DNA from: Puccinellia tenuiflora
Lineage: Eukaryota; Streptophyta; Magnoliopsida; Poales; Poaceae
DNA: 64,000 nucleotides
Direction of reading: 5' to 3'
Assembly (NCBI GenBank): GCA_012064385.1
Contig: QRDG01000867.1
Location: forward strand, 488,515-552,514
Below are positions 42,746 to 54,106 of this stretch, piece after piece (the stretch's first letter is position 1; each line of letters opens with the position of its first letter). The notes below the pieces were generated by a model, which did not search any database, had not been told where the DNA came from, and saw nothing but the letters and a program-made list of their open reading frames with translations. Made by a program: the position numbers and the translations under genes.

Positions 42746-45598
42746 ATTCTACCCCCCTTACAGGAATCTCGTCCCGAGATTCTAGAATAGAAGGAGAGAG
42801 GAGGGAAACATGACAACAAGTTTCTTCCACGATCTTCTCGATCCCACGATGATCTTCCTTGTTGCAGAGTATAAGGTAACAAGCATGACATGCCGAGGTG
42901 GTGGAAGGAACAGAACATAGCTCAAGGTGTTGGACAAGTTTTCTCCAAGTGTTGGAAATATGAGCTTTGCATAATACCAGAAGCCATTGGGGAAAACTAG
43001 GAACAACTTGAACAAACAAAGGTCGAGCAGAAGATAGGGCAACCGATCACTTTGTTCAGGATCTTTGTCCAAGACCCAGACATCACTTCAAACCACCCTG
43101 ATGTGTAGCCTGTACAGATTTGGAGCACCGCGAGGAGAAAGGACATATTTTGGACTCCACGCCTTCGACATACCAGATGCTTCCACCAGGTTGAACACTC
43201 GGCCCTAACGTGACTGATGAATTCACACACGGTCCGTGTTATTGGTTAAAACTTTGGGTTCACCTAGGAGGGAAAGATATAGCACTGGTCCACCATTAGA
43301 TGAAGAGATCAAACCTTATACACGAGCTATTCCCAAGATACAAGGGGTAGGGGGTCGACCGATAGATATTTAGCAACTCCGTGATAAGGTTCTCCTTGAG
43401 GTTCTAGATATCATACTCAGGCTTCGGGAAAATCCTTCAACCGATCATCAAGCGAAGGTTGTACTTGAAGATAGAGAAAAGACCATATGGGGGAACTCCT
43501 AGAAGGAGTTACACATGATCCTCATGGGCGATAGTCGATGTTGGAAGAGTTAAGAGATTTCGTCAAAAGACCTTCCGGTGAGGTGCGTGAACCACAACAT
43601 CGGACTTGTCGGGGTTTAGGTTGGACTAGGTCATACTCTTGATAAACACCAAGCATCTTTTCTGCTTGAGGTTCCGAGTTGGTTAGGTGTACAGACACTT
43701 TAGGCTTAGTAGGTCTAAAAGGGGGTTTGCGGGAGTTAACGGAAAGTAGGGTCACTAGTTTCTCAAGACATGGGCTACAGTCAAGCTCCAGAACACGAGC
43801 TAGATCACGAGGTCCATGCGGTCACGACTAAGAAACGGAAATTGGACCAGCATGAACTCCAAGCACTGAAGCACACTGAGTCTTGATTGGGAGACACCGG
43901 TAAGATGATAAGATTTGACAACCTCTTCTTATTTAAGAACAACTCGGCTAGTGGCATACATGACGTATTTAGAGAACTGGAGGTAACAACCTACCATCTC
44001 AACAACAATCCGCACATGCATAACCACATTGTGATTATTTTTGGGGAGACAAGTGAACTTCACTCGGACCCGTGGCGACATATGTTAACCATTGCACATG
44101 GACCAGAGAAGAACACTTCCATCAATCAGAACACATACTACGTGATGACACGAAGACGGTTCGGTTAATCTTACAATATTACTCGACAACACGGTCAGGG
44201 GACGACCCGGCAGTACTTCTGGAAAGACACCCAGAATATCACGAACCACCGCATGTCACTGGTTGCGAGAGGAATCTTGCTTTTCAAGGCAAAAGATGTG
44301 GTCTTGAGAGTTTCGACATGAATCTAACTCGTTGACCGAAGGTGTGCACCTGAACGAATGGACTGGGCAACACAGACAACTCAGCTCGATGATATGATTA
44401 CCAATCATGCTAAGAGTGCCACCAAATTCTTTGGATTTCAAAACAATATCAATTGCTAAGAATATTCGATTACCACAAGGATATGCATCCTCGACATTCT
44501 CGAGCCCGGGTAGCTCGGAGGTAGATGGATAAGGAAGGGTAAGAGCATCACTTCATCAAGTACGTCATGAGACTAAGCACGACCACTCAATATAAAAGAG
44601 TGTGACACTCCAAGGTGGAACGGAACAAAAGCTAGACAGACCGTTACTCCGCGAATCACAATCCTTTGACCTGGTCCGAGAAATGGACAAGGTACCGGAG
44701 GTTGTTTCTCCTGACATCCCGAAATGGGAGGGCTTGTCGAACCACAAGCATAACATGCATCAGAATACACCAACGCACGTTAGAACTTGACTGTCAACAG
44801 ACAGATAGAGGTCGGACAACAGATTTAGAGTAAGGAACGGGCTATCAACAATTCCAAGATATTGCAGAAGCCCTTGTTAGCACTCTTCCGACAACTAGTG
44901 CCGAAAGGGTTTCAGGAGACGGGGTTACGGGAGGAATCACAATTATTGATGGAAAAACTCGCTGAGAGCAATCCCGTCGTGATTCAGATGGTTCCATAAC
45001 AGAGAGTTTAGCTAAAGCTAGTGACAGAGAAGAGTGCTGCTGAGCAAATCAATTACGGCTGCAACCTCGAGTTTGGAAGACTAACTTCAAAATCTTGCCA
45101 ACCTGATGTAGGGTTTGACGAGTAACATCAGGGTTCAACGGAAAAGATCTTGGGTTAAAGATCAGCTTCATGTACTGGGACTCACATAGCCTAATGCTCA
45201 CAAGGGTGACAACCCTCATGAATCATTACACCAGAGCCCTAGCACAATCCGGGACCTTCGGTTCAAGAATCTTGGGCTTAAGCAAAGGAATGTCTTGACG
45301 ATCCGCAATACTTCTTCTCTTCGGGCTTTAGAAATTGAAGACGGCAGAGCTAACCAGTAAACTAAAGGTAGAAACCAACCCCGTGAACCTAGGGTAGAAT
45401 TTGCCGGCGATCAGAAGAACCGTTAAAACAAATAGAGGTAAGATGGCACCGAGATCAGAGTGAATTGGGTAAGGAATAAAAAGAATCCTAAGAGGGTTTT
45501 CACAACTCATTTTTAGGTTATAAAATAATTTTCAAACTAGACTCGACATCGACCAATAGAAAGGGTTTCCTACAGGCAGTCCTGCTCTGATACCAACT
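42746..45598 (-). mobile_element. Non-coding internal region of the second Gypsy-like element
   Basis: The 2.85 kb between the PPT and the PBS (45582-45595, minus strand TGGTATCAGAGCAGG) contain only short, unrelated ORFs and no gag or pol motif on either strand. The element is therefore non-autonomous (LARD-like), or its coding part has been replaced. The PBS being of the initiator-Met type is unusual for Gypsy, so the superfamily is uncertain. Confidence 0.65.
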
Positions 45599-45715
45599 TG
45601 TAGAGTCCCGACCCCGGAATTATACAGAGAGGCTATGTAACCCACAGGCTATGCTACACAATCGAAGGGCATGGAATTACCGCTCCCACGCAACACATCA
45701 ATCGTGCCATAAACA
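45599..45715 (-). repeat. Truncated 5' LTR of the second Gypsy-like element
   Basis: 117 bp match 40782-40898 with a handful of differences (GTAGAGTCCC against GTAGTGCCCC, CTACAC against CTATAC, CATCAAT against CATCGAT). The match stops at ATAAACA. The following sequence belongs to the 3' side of a B3-domain gene. Confidence 0.82.
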
Positions 45716-45774
45716 AATTTACAAGTCTGGTAACTAAAGAAAATACAACCTAAAAACAACAATGCCTAGTAAGA

Positions 45775-47450
45775 CTAGTGACTGAACTCTTCTTTGGCCT
45801 CTTCTTTGACCTCTACTTTCATCTCTTCTTTGACCTCTTGTTTGATCTCGACGTCGTCTTCATCCATCTCTTCAGTGGACTCCTCAGCCTCTTCTTCATC
45901 CAACTCCTCAGCCTCGATCTTCTCACTGACCTTTTCAAATGTCAGCTTGACGTGTTGTTGATTGACCTGCACCTTGATGGCGACGAGATCACCATTGATA
46001 AATTGAGTGACTTGGAGAAATATATCCAGTTCTTCGTCAACAAGAGGTGTCCGGTTGTTCTGACATATCTTTCCATGATCTCGATATCATCTCTCGCGCA
46101 TAGACAACTATTCCCTTCCCGTGGCAACTTATACCCATCTAGTACCCGAAGCTTAAGAATATGACCAACATAACATAAACATCGTATCAAAAAAGTGTAA
46201 ATGATATCATTTATTTTTGAAGAACTGATGAATAAAATGATACCAGAGCAGCTTCATCTACACCATCCTCTATCCTGCGCATGTAGAACTGCGGGATCTC
46301 AAAGAACTCATCGGCATCCAATCCCCTTATCGCCTCCTTGTATAAAGCGAAACATATCGCATTCATGTCTGAAGCACTGATATCTACTGGGTAGTTTTCT
46401 CCAGGGACGGCTTGCAGATATCTATAATCTGGCGACACTCTGATCAAAGAGACGAAGGAATTAAGTCTAAAAATTATAAACTACTCAATGAGTAATTACG
46501 AAAAATAACACTAACTAACATACCCGAGTTGTGAACCCAAGGTTTGATAGCATTGTTTGTGTCAGTCACTTCAACATGAAACAGATGATCCTTTTCATCA
46601 TACGTGAATGTGACAACATCATCGAGTTCGATGGCATAGGCGTCACACAGTGCTGTCCACTGCGGTCCACAGATTAAAGTCCTATGAAAGCACCCTGGCC
46701 AGTGCAAATACGTTTCCACGTACAAGTAATATGTATCTTTATGTCCACACTTGGCAACAATCCAATTCTTATGAGGGCCAACAATCATGCTCTCTAGACG
46801 AGCTTTGAAACTACATGGCATAACCTACATTCAATACAAATAAAAGCGAACACAATAAGAACATTAAACACATAATGTCATTCACTCGATTTGAAACGCA
46901 ATACTTACAATTTGTTTTTCATAAAGGAAGTTGCAGATAAGGATTCTAATAGACATGGAACGGCGGTTGATTCTATCACAGAACGGCCGTCCGTAAAGGC
47001 AAATAGTACATTCGGTTTCATCCATTTCCTGTTTTTAAAAGCAAGAAACAAAAGAAATTTAGAAGACCATACATAGGCATATCAGCATATGGAAATTCAA
47101 ATTAACCCAAATATAAACCACCGTTCGGGGCTCTAACACCAAAATGACACATGTACAGAAGATAGCACTTACCTTTCAAATGGGGTTGATGGATTGCGGC
47201 AGAATTGACGGCGACCAAAAAAACCCCAATTTCAGTCCCGACAGCGTAGAAGGCGGACGAAGAATAACCGCGTCGGCAAGCTGCGAAGGCCTCCTCTGCT
47301 GGTCCTCCCTTCTAGACGCCGACGGTGATGGAAGTCCTATGCGCCTTGAATCCCCCTCCTTTGTGCCTTCAATCTGCCTGCTTTAGCTCTGTTCTTTCGG
47401 TTTCCTGGGGTTTTCTTGGGGGTTCTCTAGGCGGAGCAGGGGAGAAAGAC
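45775..47450 (-). pseudogene. B3-domain (REM-like) gene, 4 coding exons, one frameshift
   Basis: The inferred minus-strand structure is a 5' UTR exon (about 47450-47173, donor GTAAGT), then coding exons 47025-46909, 46824-46524, 46437-46244 and 46151-45775. Phases fit up to the last exon, which is one base short (377 nt). Frame is lost near 46000, between WIYFSKSLNL and NGDLVAIKVQV. Exon 2 carries the B3-like signature PQWTALCDAYAIELDDVVTF followed by YDEKDHLFHVEVTD; B3 domains bind DNA in plant transcription factors. The last exon ends in an acidic Glu/Lys-rich tail (EELDEEEAEESTEEMDEDDV) before TAG. If repaired the length would be about 329 aa. It may be a recent pseudogene, or the indel may be a sequencing error. 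A truncated LTR abuts its 3' end. Confidence 0.6.
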
Positions 47451-48197
47451 CACGTGGCGGCTCTCGCCTGAGTTACACCCTTCCATAGTATTTGCAAGTC
47501 TCGTATAAGAGGCTACATGAAAACATTATGTCCTGGTTATCGACATAATCTATAATAAAATATGTAGCGTACAAAAGAATTAGATGGTCTACCGCAACTC
47601 AGTGGCAAGGCACGGCCGAATCATATCTTGTTTGGTCTCGTGTTCGAGGTTCAGCCATCCTTATTTTTTGAAGAAGCAGCCTCACACACGTTTTTGTACC
47701 GAGAGGATGACAGCAGTGACCCACCAGCTTCAGGTGTAGCGAGGATGCTTGCAGAGCAGCACTTGGGGCTCTGCGAGCTTTCTATTTGCATCACCTGATA
47801 ACAGCATCTTCAGCCATTGAGTATTGAAGGTTTACCAGCTGCATGTACCATCTTCACTATTGAATGTTTACACACTATTGTATACTTTGGCATTAATATT
47901 ATGAGTGCAGGGTCTACCACCGTCTAGATAAGAACAATCCATTATAATCGATATATGACCATAAAATATATTACTCATAAATATAAGACAACGGCTTGTC
48001 ACCAACATATATGAATAATCATCTCGCCAGAGGCAAGACACGCTTATAATGATCAAGCTAACAAGCGATTATAATATACCTTATTCAAATGGTAGATGTA
48101 GAGGGAGAGTGCCGATGGCCATCACAACTTATTGTTTGCCATTACCGACACATATCATCTCCTCGTCCTTCCAAGGTAATCAAGCAGAAAAACTTGT
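47451..48197. other. Intergenic, nothing recognised
   Basis: AT-rich sequence without a credible ORF. GTCTCGTGTTCGAGGTTC near 47640 is faintly SINE B-box-like but has no supporting duplication. It may contain the B3 gene promoter at its left edge. Confidence 0.4.
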
Positions 48198-48206
48198 TTT
48201 TCATAA

Positions 48207-49337
48207 GGAAAAGTCCAAAACAAACCCTGAACTCGTAGGCGTTAGCTAAATTAAACCTCCAACTTACAATCCCTGAAATCGGCACCCTGAACTTCCGAAT
48301 CCCGGTCTATTTTGAACCCTGGATCTGTTTGGCACACCGGGAATCAACAATCCCGATCGGGATAACTGTTTAGTCTCACTGACAATGTGGGTCTACCTTT
48401 CATATTCATCGTCCTTTTTAGTCTTCTATGAAAAATTCCCCAATCTATGCCCAAAGACGGCCACCACAGCGAACAGTAAGCCGGCCGCCGCACACGGCAT
48501 CAGAAGCGGTTGCCGGCAAGGACGCAACTACCCTGCAAAGCTAACTCTACTAGATCGATTGATTTGGTATCAATCGGAAGCTAGCTTGATTTGGTGCTCT
48601 CCTTCCTCTTCGTCTAGCAGCGGCAGAAATCCTCGAGAGTTTACTCCAGGGGGCTGTCTAGTGGCAGAAGCCTTGCGCGTGCTAGATCTGGAGAATAAGA
48701 CAAAGGCGCGACGCCTATCCATGTTGCCGGTGATGTACAGCTTGGCAAACTCCATGGCCGGCATGGTGGCGCGCTCCTCATGGCGTCGCTCCGCGTCCTC
48801 TCCGCGGGCACGACGACGTCCATCCCGACGTCACTGCGGCCATCCCGTAGTTCAACATGGCCCGGTGGCGTGACGACGCGGCCCCAGAGTCCGGCGGCCA
48901 GCGAGCATCGGAGGCGGCGGCGGCACCGTTGCACTGCGAGAGGTTGTTCCACGGCGGCGGCAGCAGCCGCGGCGGTGCCTGCGCGTGGCCAAGCTCGAGA
49001 CCTCCATGGAAGCGTGTCGAGCAGCGAGCGTCTTGCGCTTCTCCGGCGAGCTCTGGCTCGTCAACTTCATCCTCCTCTGTCGATGCAGGGATGCTGCCCA
49101 AGCCATCCCGATGCGAATCACTCGGCCACGAACTGGAAGGAAGATTGACAGAATATGACAGCCCAAGTCAACATCCTGGTTTTGACCTGCCACGTCAGCG
49201 AAATTCTAAATCAAATGACCCCAGGGTTCAAAATAGACCGGGATTCGGGAGTTTAGGGTGCCGATTTCAGGGATTGTAAGTTGGAGGTTTGATTTGGCTA
49301 ACGTCTACAAGTTCAGGGTTTGTTTTGGACTTTTTTC
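48207..49337. mobile_element. Pack-MULE candidate with about 115-bp terminal inverted repeats
   Basis: The left end (48207-48330: AAGTCCAAAACAAACCCTGA, then CCTCCAACTTACAATCCCTG, CCCGGTCTATTTTGAACCC) is repeated in inverted orientation at the right end (about 49220-49337) with only a few mismatches. A perfect 9-bp duplication TTTTCATAA flanks it (48198-48206 and 49338-49346), as for Mutator-like elements. The inside (48420-49200) is GC-rich and gene-like, with no transposase. A minus-strand frame includes MPAMEFAKLYITGNMDRRRA; other frames are Ala/Arg-rich. The parent gene is not recognised, so capture of host exons is an inference from composition. Confidence 0.75.
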
Positions 49338-49346
49338 TTTTCATAA

Positions 49347-51096
49347 AACATGACCAGTATCAAAACTCAGTCGCTGCAATGAGTACTTGTTTAGGTAAAA
49401 CATTCGTAACGCGTATATCGTATATACCATCATCATTGATGACTTCCCGGTGATCTGCTTCATCTCCTTGGTTTTCCAAATAAAATCAAGAATTCATGAA
49501 GGTGAATGATTCCCCTTGCATGACATGGTCTATGACAACCTACTTGAATCTGGGGTGAGTAGCAAGTGCAGCACCTCATCATAAGCAAATGTATGCCATC
49601 CAGTACTTGAGCTGAGCGTGGCATTCCAATGTCATCAAGCATGACTGCCACGCGCTCTTTTAATGCTGAAAAACCTCATCAACCTAACTTGCAGCGAATA
49701 CAGTGCATCGAGTTCAGTGAACATTCCGAATGATCACGATCTATCAACGCACACTCGCAATTCATTCTTTATGGGAGAGGTCATAGCATACTGGACTATG
49801 ATGGAATTATCCGTACGAACTTGATAATCCAAATTATCTCTTCGTCAGCAGAATCTCCGGCTTTATCTCCTAACGGGTTATGTATCATATAGAGCTGAAA
49901 GTTTGAAACAAGGAGTATCCTCAAGCTACGGTACAAAACTGTGAAGTTGGACCCACCTTTTAAGTTTCTCCATTGTGGGATTGTGTTTTTAAGTTTTAAA
50001 GAGGCTAAGGGGCAGCTGCCGATCCCTTAGGAGGGCTAACGAACAGGTTGTTATCTACATAGATTTTTGCAAAGTAATTTAGACTATGTTCATAATAGGA
50101 GTTCATGTTTATACAACTATAAGAACTCACACTCAAAACGAACATCCCTCATCGTCGTTTTAGTGATCACATGATCCTAATCCACCACACCACCCCCGAT
50201 CGTCACGGCCGATGATATAGCTTCAAAGGTAGACATTACCGTGTCAATCACATCATCCATGTGAGTCATGCTCGACCTTTCGATCTCCTGTGTTCCGAGG
50301 TCATGTCTGTACATGCTAGGCTCACCAATCCAACCTTAGTATATTGCAGTGCATACATGGCTTGCACCCACCGTATGCGAACGCAGATATGTTTGACACC
50401 CGATCGTCACGGCCAGCCTTCATAGCAGCGAACTTTCTCGGTGGTGCATACTAAGGGAGAACACGACATTGGTATTTCTCTTGAATGGAGCTTTTTCATG
50501 CATATAACATTGACCAATATATCTAATACAAATAATATAGGTAGCACACAACATCTATTAACATCTAATGTAATGTGTGTGTGACATGATATGGTCTCCC
50601 GTGCCATGATCTCCATCGTGCGCTCCGGCGCCGCACTGGGTCACTGTGCCTCCACGCCAACAATTAAATATTTCGCTAAATACTTATCGTTACCATATCA
50701 TATCATGCACCCCTGCAAAATAAAGTTAGACGCCTCTACTTTATCTTTTGCAAATTTTGCGTGGATGAGGGGCTTTCGCAAAAAGAACCGCCTTCTAACT
50801 TACAAACATGCAACCACAACACCGATGAAATAATTGTCTCTATTACACCCCTTTCGGGGCCCTTCGTTGAAGATGTCATACTACCAGTGCTAGAGACACA
50901 GACATCCGCCAGCCACTTATATGGTGCAAGCCATACGTCAATCGTGGAACCAGTCTTGCATAAGAGGTCGATCCGGGCCGCGTCATCAAGCAATTCAATA
51001 GTATGAACAAATGCACGTGAGAGGGTAACAATTATATGATCGCGTGCCCACATATTTCTATGTGTTCTAACCGTACTATATATCTACGCATAGATC
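49347..51096. other. Unassigned region, possibly internal sequence of an LTR element
   Basis: No ORF here has recognisable homology. The right part (about 50600-51096) directly adjoins a PBS at 51097 and is therefore probably the 5' internal or leader region of a minus-oriented LTR element. 49347-50600 shows only short ORFs and no repeats that I can name. Confidence 0.35.
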
Positions 51097-51109
51097 GGCT
51101 CTAATACCA
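51097..51109 (-). other. PBS of a minus-oriented LTR element
   Basis: The minus strand reads TGGTATTAGAGCC, one mismatch from the initiator tRNA-Met PBS, one base from the LTR that begins at 51111. Confidence 0.6.
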
Positions 51110-51110
51110 C

Positions 51111-52030
51111 TGAAGGGGTTCCGCAACAGAAAACAAAAAATTTCCTAACAACGTGAACCACAAACTAGCCAAGATCTATTACTATGCAGATATAAAGTAA
51201 CGTAGGTAATCGATATTCATACCCTTGAAGACCAAAAGCGTTACGTTCCGATGAACGTTGGCGATGTAGTCGTATGATGCCGACCTCAAGGTTGTGGAGT
51301 CGTATCGGCGACGAGTGCCGCAAGTGCAGCACCTCCGAGGAATTACACACGTACGGTGTAGGCGACGATCCCTCGGCTCCGGTCCAGCGGCAGCAGGGGA
51401 AGATGAATAGCTCGAACCAGATTTCCAGCAGCACGGCGGCGTGCGTATGGTGGAGAAACCCCTAACCCCATATGCAACTCCAATATTCCGGAACCACACG
51501 TGAGGGACAGAGAGAGAAATTAGGATGCCAAAAAGGAGAGGGGTGCCCCTCCTTATATAGGCTAAGGGAGGAGGCCGCCCTCCTTGGCTTAGCCATGTGG
51601 GACTAAACCCCACATGGTTGGCCGGCCAAGGGGGGCAGCCGCTGGCCCTAGTTGGGCCCCATGTGGGCAGCCCACTAGTGGCTCGGCCGCCCCCCTCCTC
51701 TTTGGGGTGCGCCCCCACTTGAGCGTCCCCTTTCGGGTGAGGCCCATTTAGGTGGACTGCTCCTTTTAAATTAAATTAAATATTATTTAATTATTAATTA
51801 CTCTATTTAATATTAAATACATGTTATTTAATTCATCTTGCATTGAAACTCCTTTCGTTTCCCTCTGATCTCTATCGCATACTTCTCCCTTAATTCCGAC
51901 ACTCCTTCAGAACACCTCCGATCTCCATCGGATAATTCTCTCTTATTCTAATACTCTTTCGGAACCCCTCCGATCACCATTGGATAACTCCCAGAATAAT
52001 TCCGGAGTTCATTTATCATTTCTCTTCGGT
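51111..52030 (-). repeat. 5' LTR of a Copia-type element (right edge approximate)
   Basis: It starts TGAAGGGGTTCCGCAACAG. It has a TATA box on the minus strand (CTATATAAGG, 51551-51560), a GC-rich block around 51580-51720, and TCGGAACCCCTCCGATC / CTCCGATCTCCATCGGATAA motifs (51915-51990) of the kind found in BARE/WIS-like Copia LTRs. The exact right boundary is not visible and it merges with the next LTR near 52030. Confidence 0.5.
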
Positions 52031-53624
52031 ATCGATGTTATTTGGCTTTCATCCATGTGAGGATTTAGAGCTTGTGTTCATCTCCATAGCAAGCTCTGGT
52101 TCATCAAAAACGGATTTCATATTCATATTTTGTTGCGTTTTTGATGTTGCAGGTTTTTCCGGTTTGTCTTTTCTAGAGAGGTCAAACTCTTTCCTTGTGA
52201 CTTCCTCCTCACATGATGCACTATGATGTTTTTCTGCATGATCTTGTAGAGCTCTTCGTTGCGATTCCAACGAGACCAAGATCATCAAAATCGGAGTCCG
52301 GATGAAAAAGTTATTGCAGTTTTCATTTTGCTGTTTCTGTCAGTTTTCAGAAAACCGGATATTTCGGTCCCGTTAGAAATATCCGGTGACCTCCAGAAGG
52401 TTTTTACGCGGACTGGGGCGGAAATTCCCATCCAAACTTGAACCGGAATGTCCAGTCCTTATTTTTCCTGCAACGACTCTTTTTCGTGGGGTCCTATAAA
52501 AGCCCCCTTCTTCCCCAAGTGAACCTAGCTCTTGAGCATGAAAAAGACCCCCATTATTGACCTTCTTGAGCTTGGATTTCTCTCTATTTCTCCATGATTC
52601 TTGCCAATTAGAGGGAAAAGAGAGAGGAGATCTAGATCTACATTTCCACCAAACCATCTCTCCTCTAAGTGAGGGGAACCCTTTGGATCTTGATCTTGGA
52701 GTTCCATTTGTTGAGTTCTTCTTTGTTCTTCATCTCTTCTCCCCCAACAAGCATTAGTTGCTTTTGGTGGGACTTGAGAGTGAAGTATTTGAGCACTTGT
52801 GTTCTTGCCATTGCAATGTGCATCGGTTTGAGTTCTCTACGAGGATTCGTTTGCGTAAAGTTGAGAAGCCTGTTACTCTTGGGTGCTTGGGTGCCCTAGA
52901 GCTTGTTCCTCTAGGGTACGTGGGTGCTCTAGACTGTCGTTGATATCTCGGAGTTTTGGTGGCTCTCGGGATTTGTTGGGAGCCTCCAATTAGGTTGTGG
53001 AGTGTGGATCAACCTTGTTCATCTCGGAGTTTTGGTGGCTCACGGGATTTGTTGGGAGCCTCCAATTAAGTTGTGGTGTGTGCCCCGGCCTTGGAGCATC
53101 GAGTCTTGGCGGCTCGGTGCATTTGGTGGAGACCCTCCAACTTGTGGAGTGTGCTTCATCCTTGTGAAGGTTCTAGTTGTCAACCTCAACGACAACATAG
53201 TGACTCGTGCCTCGCCACATCGATGGTAGGACACGAAGGAGATACGGTGTGCCATTTGAAGGCTATTCGGTGTTTCATTTTGGTGAACACCGCACCGCTC
53301 CAACGGAGACTAGCTTCCATTGGGAAGTGAACTTCGGGATAAATCATCGTCTCCGCGTGTCTCAGTTATTTCTATACCCGAGCTCTTTACTTATGCAATT
53401 ATCTTTGTGATAGCCTTCGAGCTTGAAGTTATATATATTGATATCACATAGTTGCTTATCTTGCTTAGCATAAGTTGTTGGTGCACTTAGGTAAACCTAG
53501 CTTCTGTAGGTTTTGTGCTTGATAAATTAAACACTAGTTTTATTCCACATTTATTGAAAACTAAACCGTAATAATTTTAAATCGCCTATTCACCCCCCCT
53601 CTAGGCGACATCCGTGTCCTTTCA
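52030..53624 (+). repeat. Copia-type LTR, copy 2 (plus orientation, left edge approximate)
   Basis: This segment ends ...CACCCCCCCTCTAGGCGACA then TCCGTGTCCTTTCA at 53624 and is the inverted relative of 21690-23504. Shared blocks include TTGCATAAGTAAAGAGCTCG and GTTGGAATCG. A TATAAAAG box lies at 52495-52502. The following sequence (CATTGGGATACC) is a poor match to the expected PBS, so the element may be broken there. Inner ORFs are not credible genes. Confidence 0.6.
52943..53100 (+). repeat. Two-copy tandem duplication of about 77 bp within the LTR
   Basis: ATCTCGGAGTTTTGGTGGCT through TTGTTGGGAGCCTCCAATTA and GTTGTGG occurs twice in a row with few differences. The duplication lies in the transcribed part of the LTR. 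Confidence 0.7.
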
Positions 53625-53629
53625 CATTG

Positions 53630-54045
53630 GGATACCAGGGAGCATTAGTACTGGGTGGCCTTGCGGTAGTACCGTTCTGCAGTTCCCTGCACAATAACAG
53701 TCACTTATTGAGGACCCATATAAATAGGTTGTCTTCTTCCCCAAAGAGAAACCGCGACATTGACCAGTCTCTACTCCATTAAGCCAAATATCTTGATTCT
53801 TTGAGGGGTGAGGAAGGAGATCTATATACACTTCGACCAACAGAATTTTGAATTCATACACCAATCCCTAGCGGATATTGTCTCCTGGGTTCGTTGGAAC
53901 CCTAGACAGAAGTTGGTACTTGGAGCTTTGTTCTTGGTGCGAGAAGCTTCGGTTACTTGTTGGGAGTCTCCAACTAAGTTGTGAAGATTGCTCCAACCTT
54001 GTGTAAAGGTTTGGTCAACGCCTTCAAGTCGACCGTTTTCCTCAC
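53630..54045 (+). repeat. Fragment of a related Copia-type LTR
   Basis: GTTGGGAGTCTCCAACTAAGTTGTG and CCAACCTTGTGTAAAGG (53960-54010) resemble the duplicated LTR block at 52943-53100 but are clearly diverged. A TATA-like CCATATAAATAGG lies at about 53717. It is a partial, older copy. Confidence 0.4.
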
Positions 54046-54046
54046 T

Positions 54047-54087
54047 CTTCTTCTTCTTCTTCTTCTTCTTCTTCTTCTTCTTCTTCT
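54047..54087 (+). repeat. (CTT)n microsatellite
   Basis: About 13-14 uninterrupted CTT units, directly downstream of the transposase gene (GAA on its coding strand). Confidence 0.9.
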
Positions 54088-54106
54088 GGTACAACTCCTT
54101 CTTTCT

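Noticed and set aside
42454..45510. Short ORFs in the second Gypsy-like element, as possible gag or pol remnants
   Set aside because: No protease, RT, RNase H or integrase motif could be found in any frame; left as non-coding interior.
47600..47660. Possible SINE from a GTTCGAGGTTC B-box-like motif
   Set aside because: No A box, no 3' tail and no target duplication.
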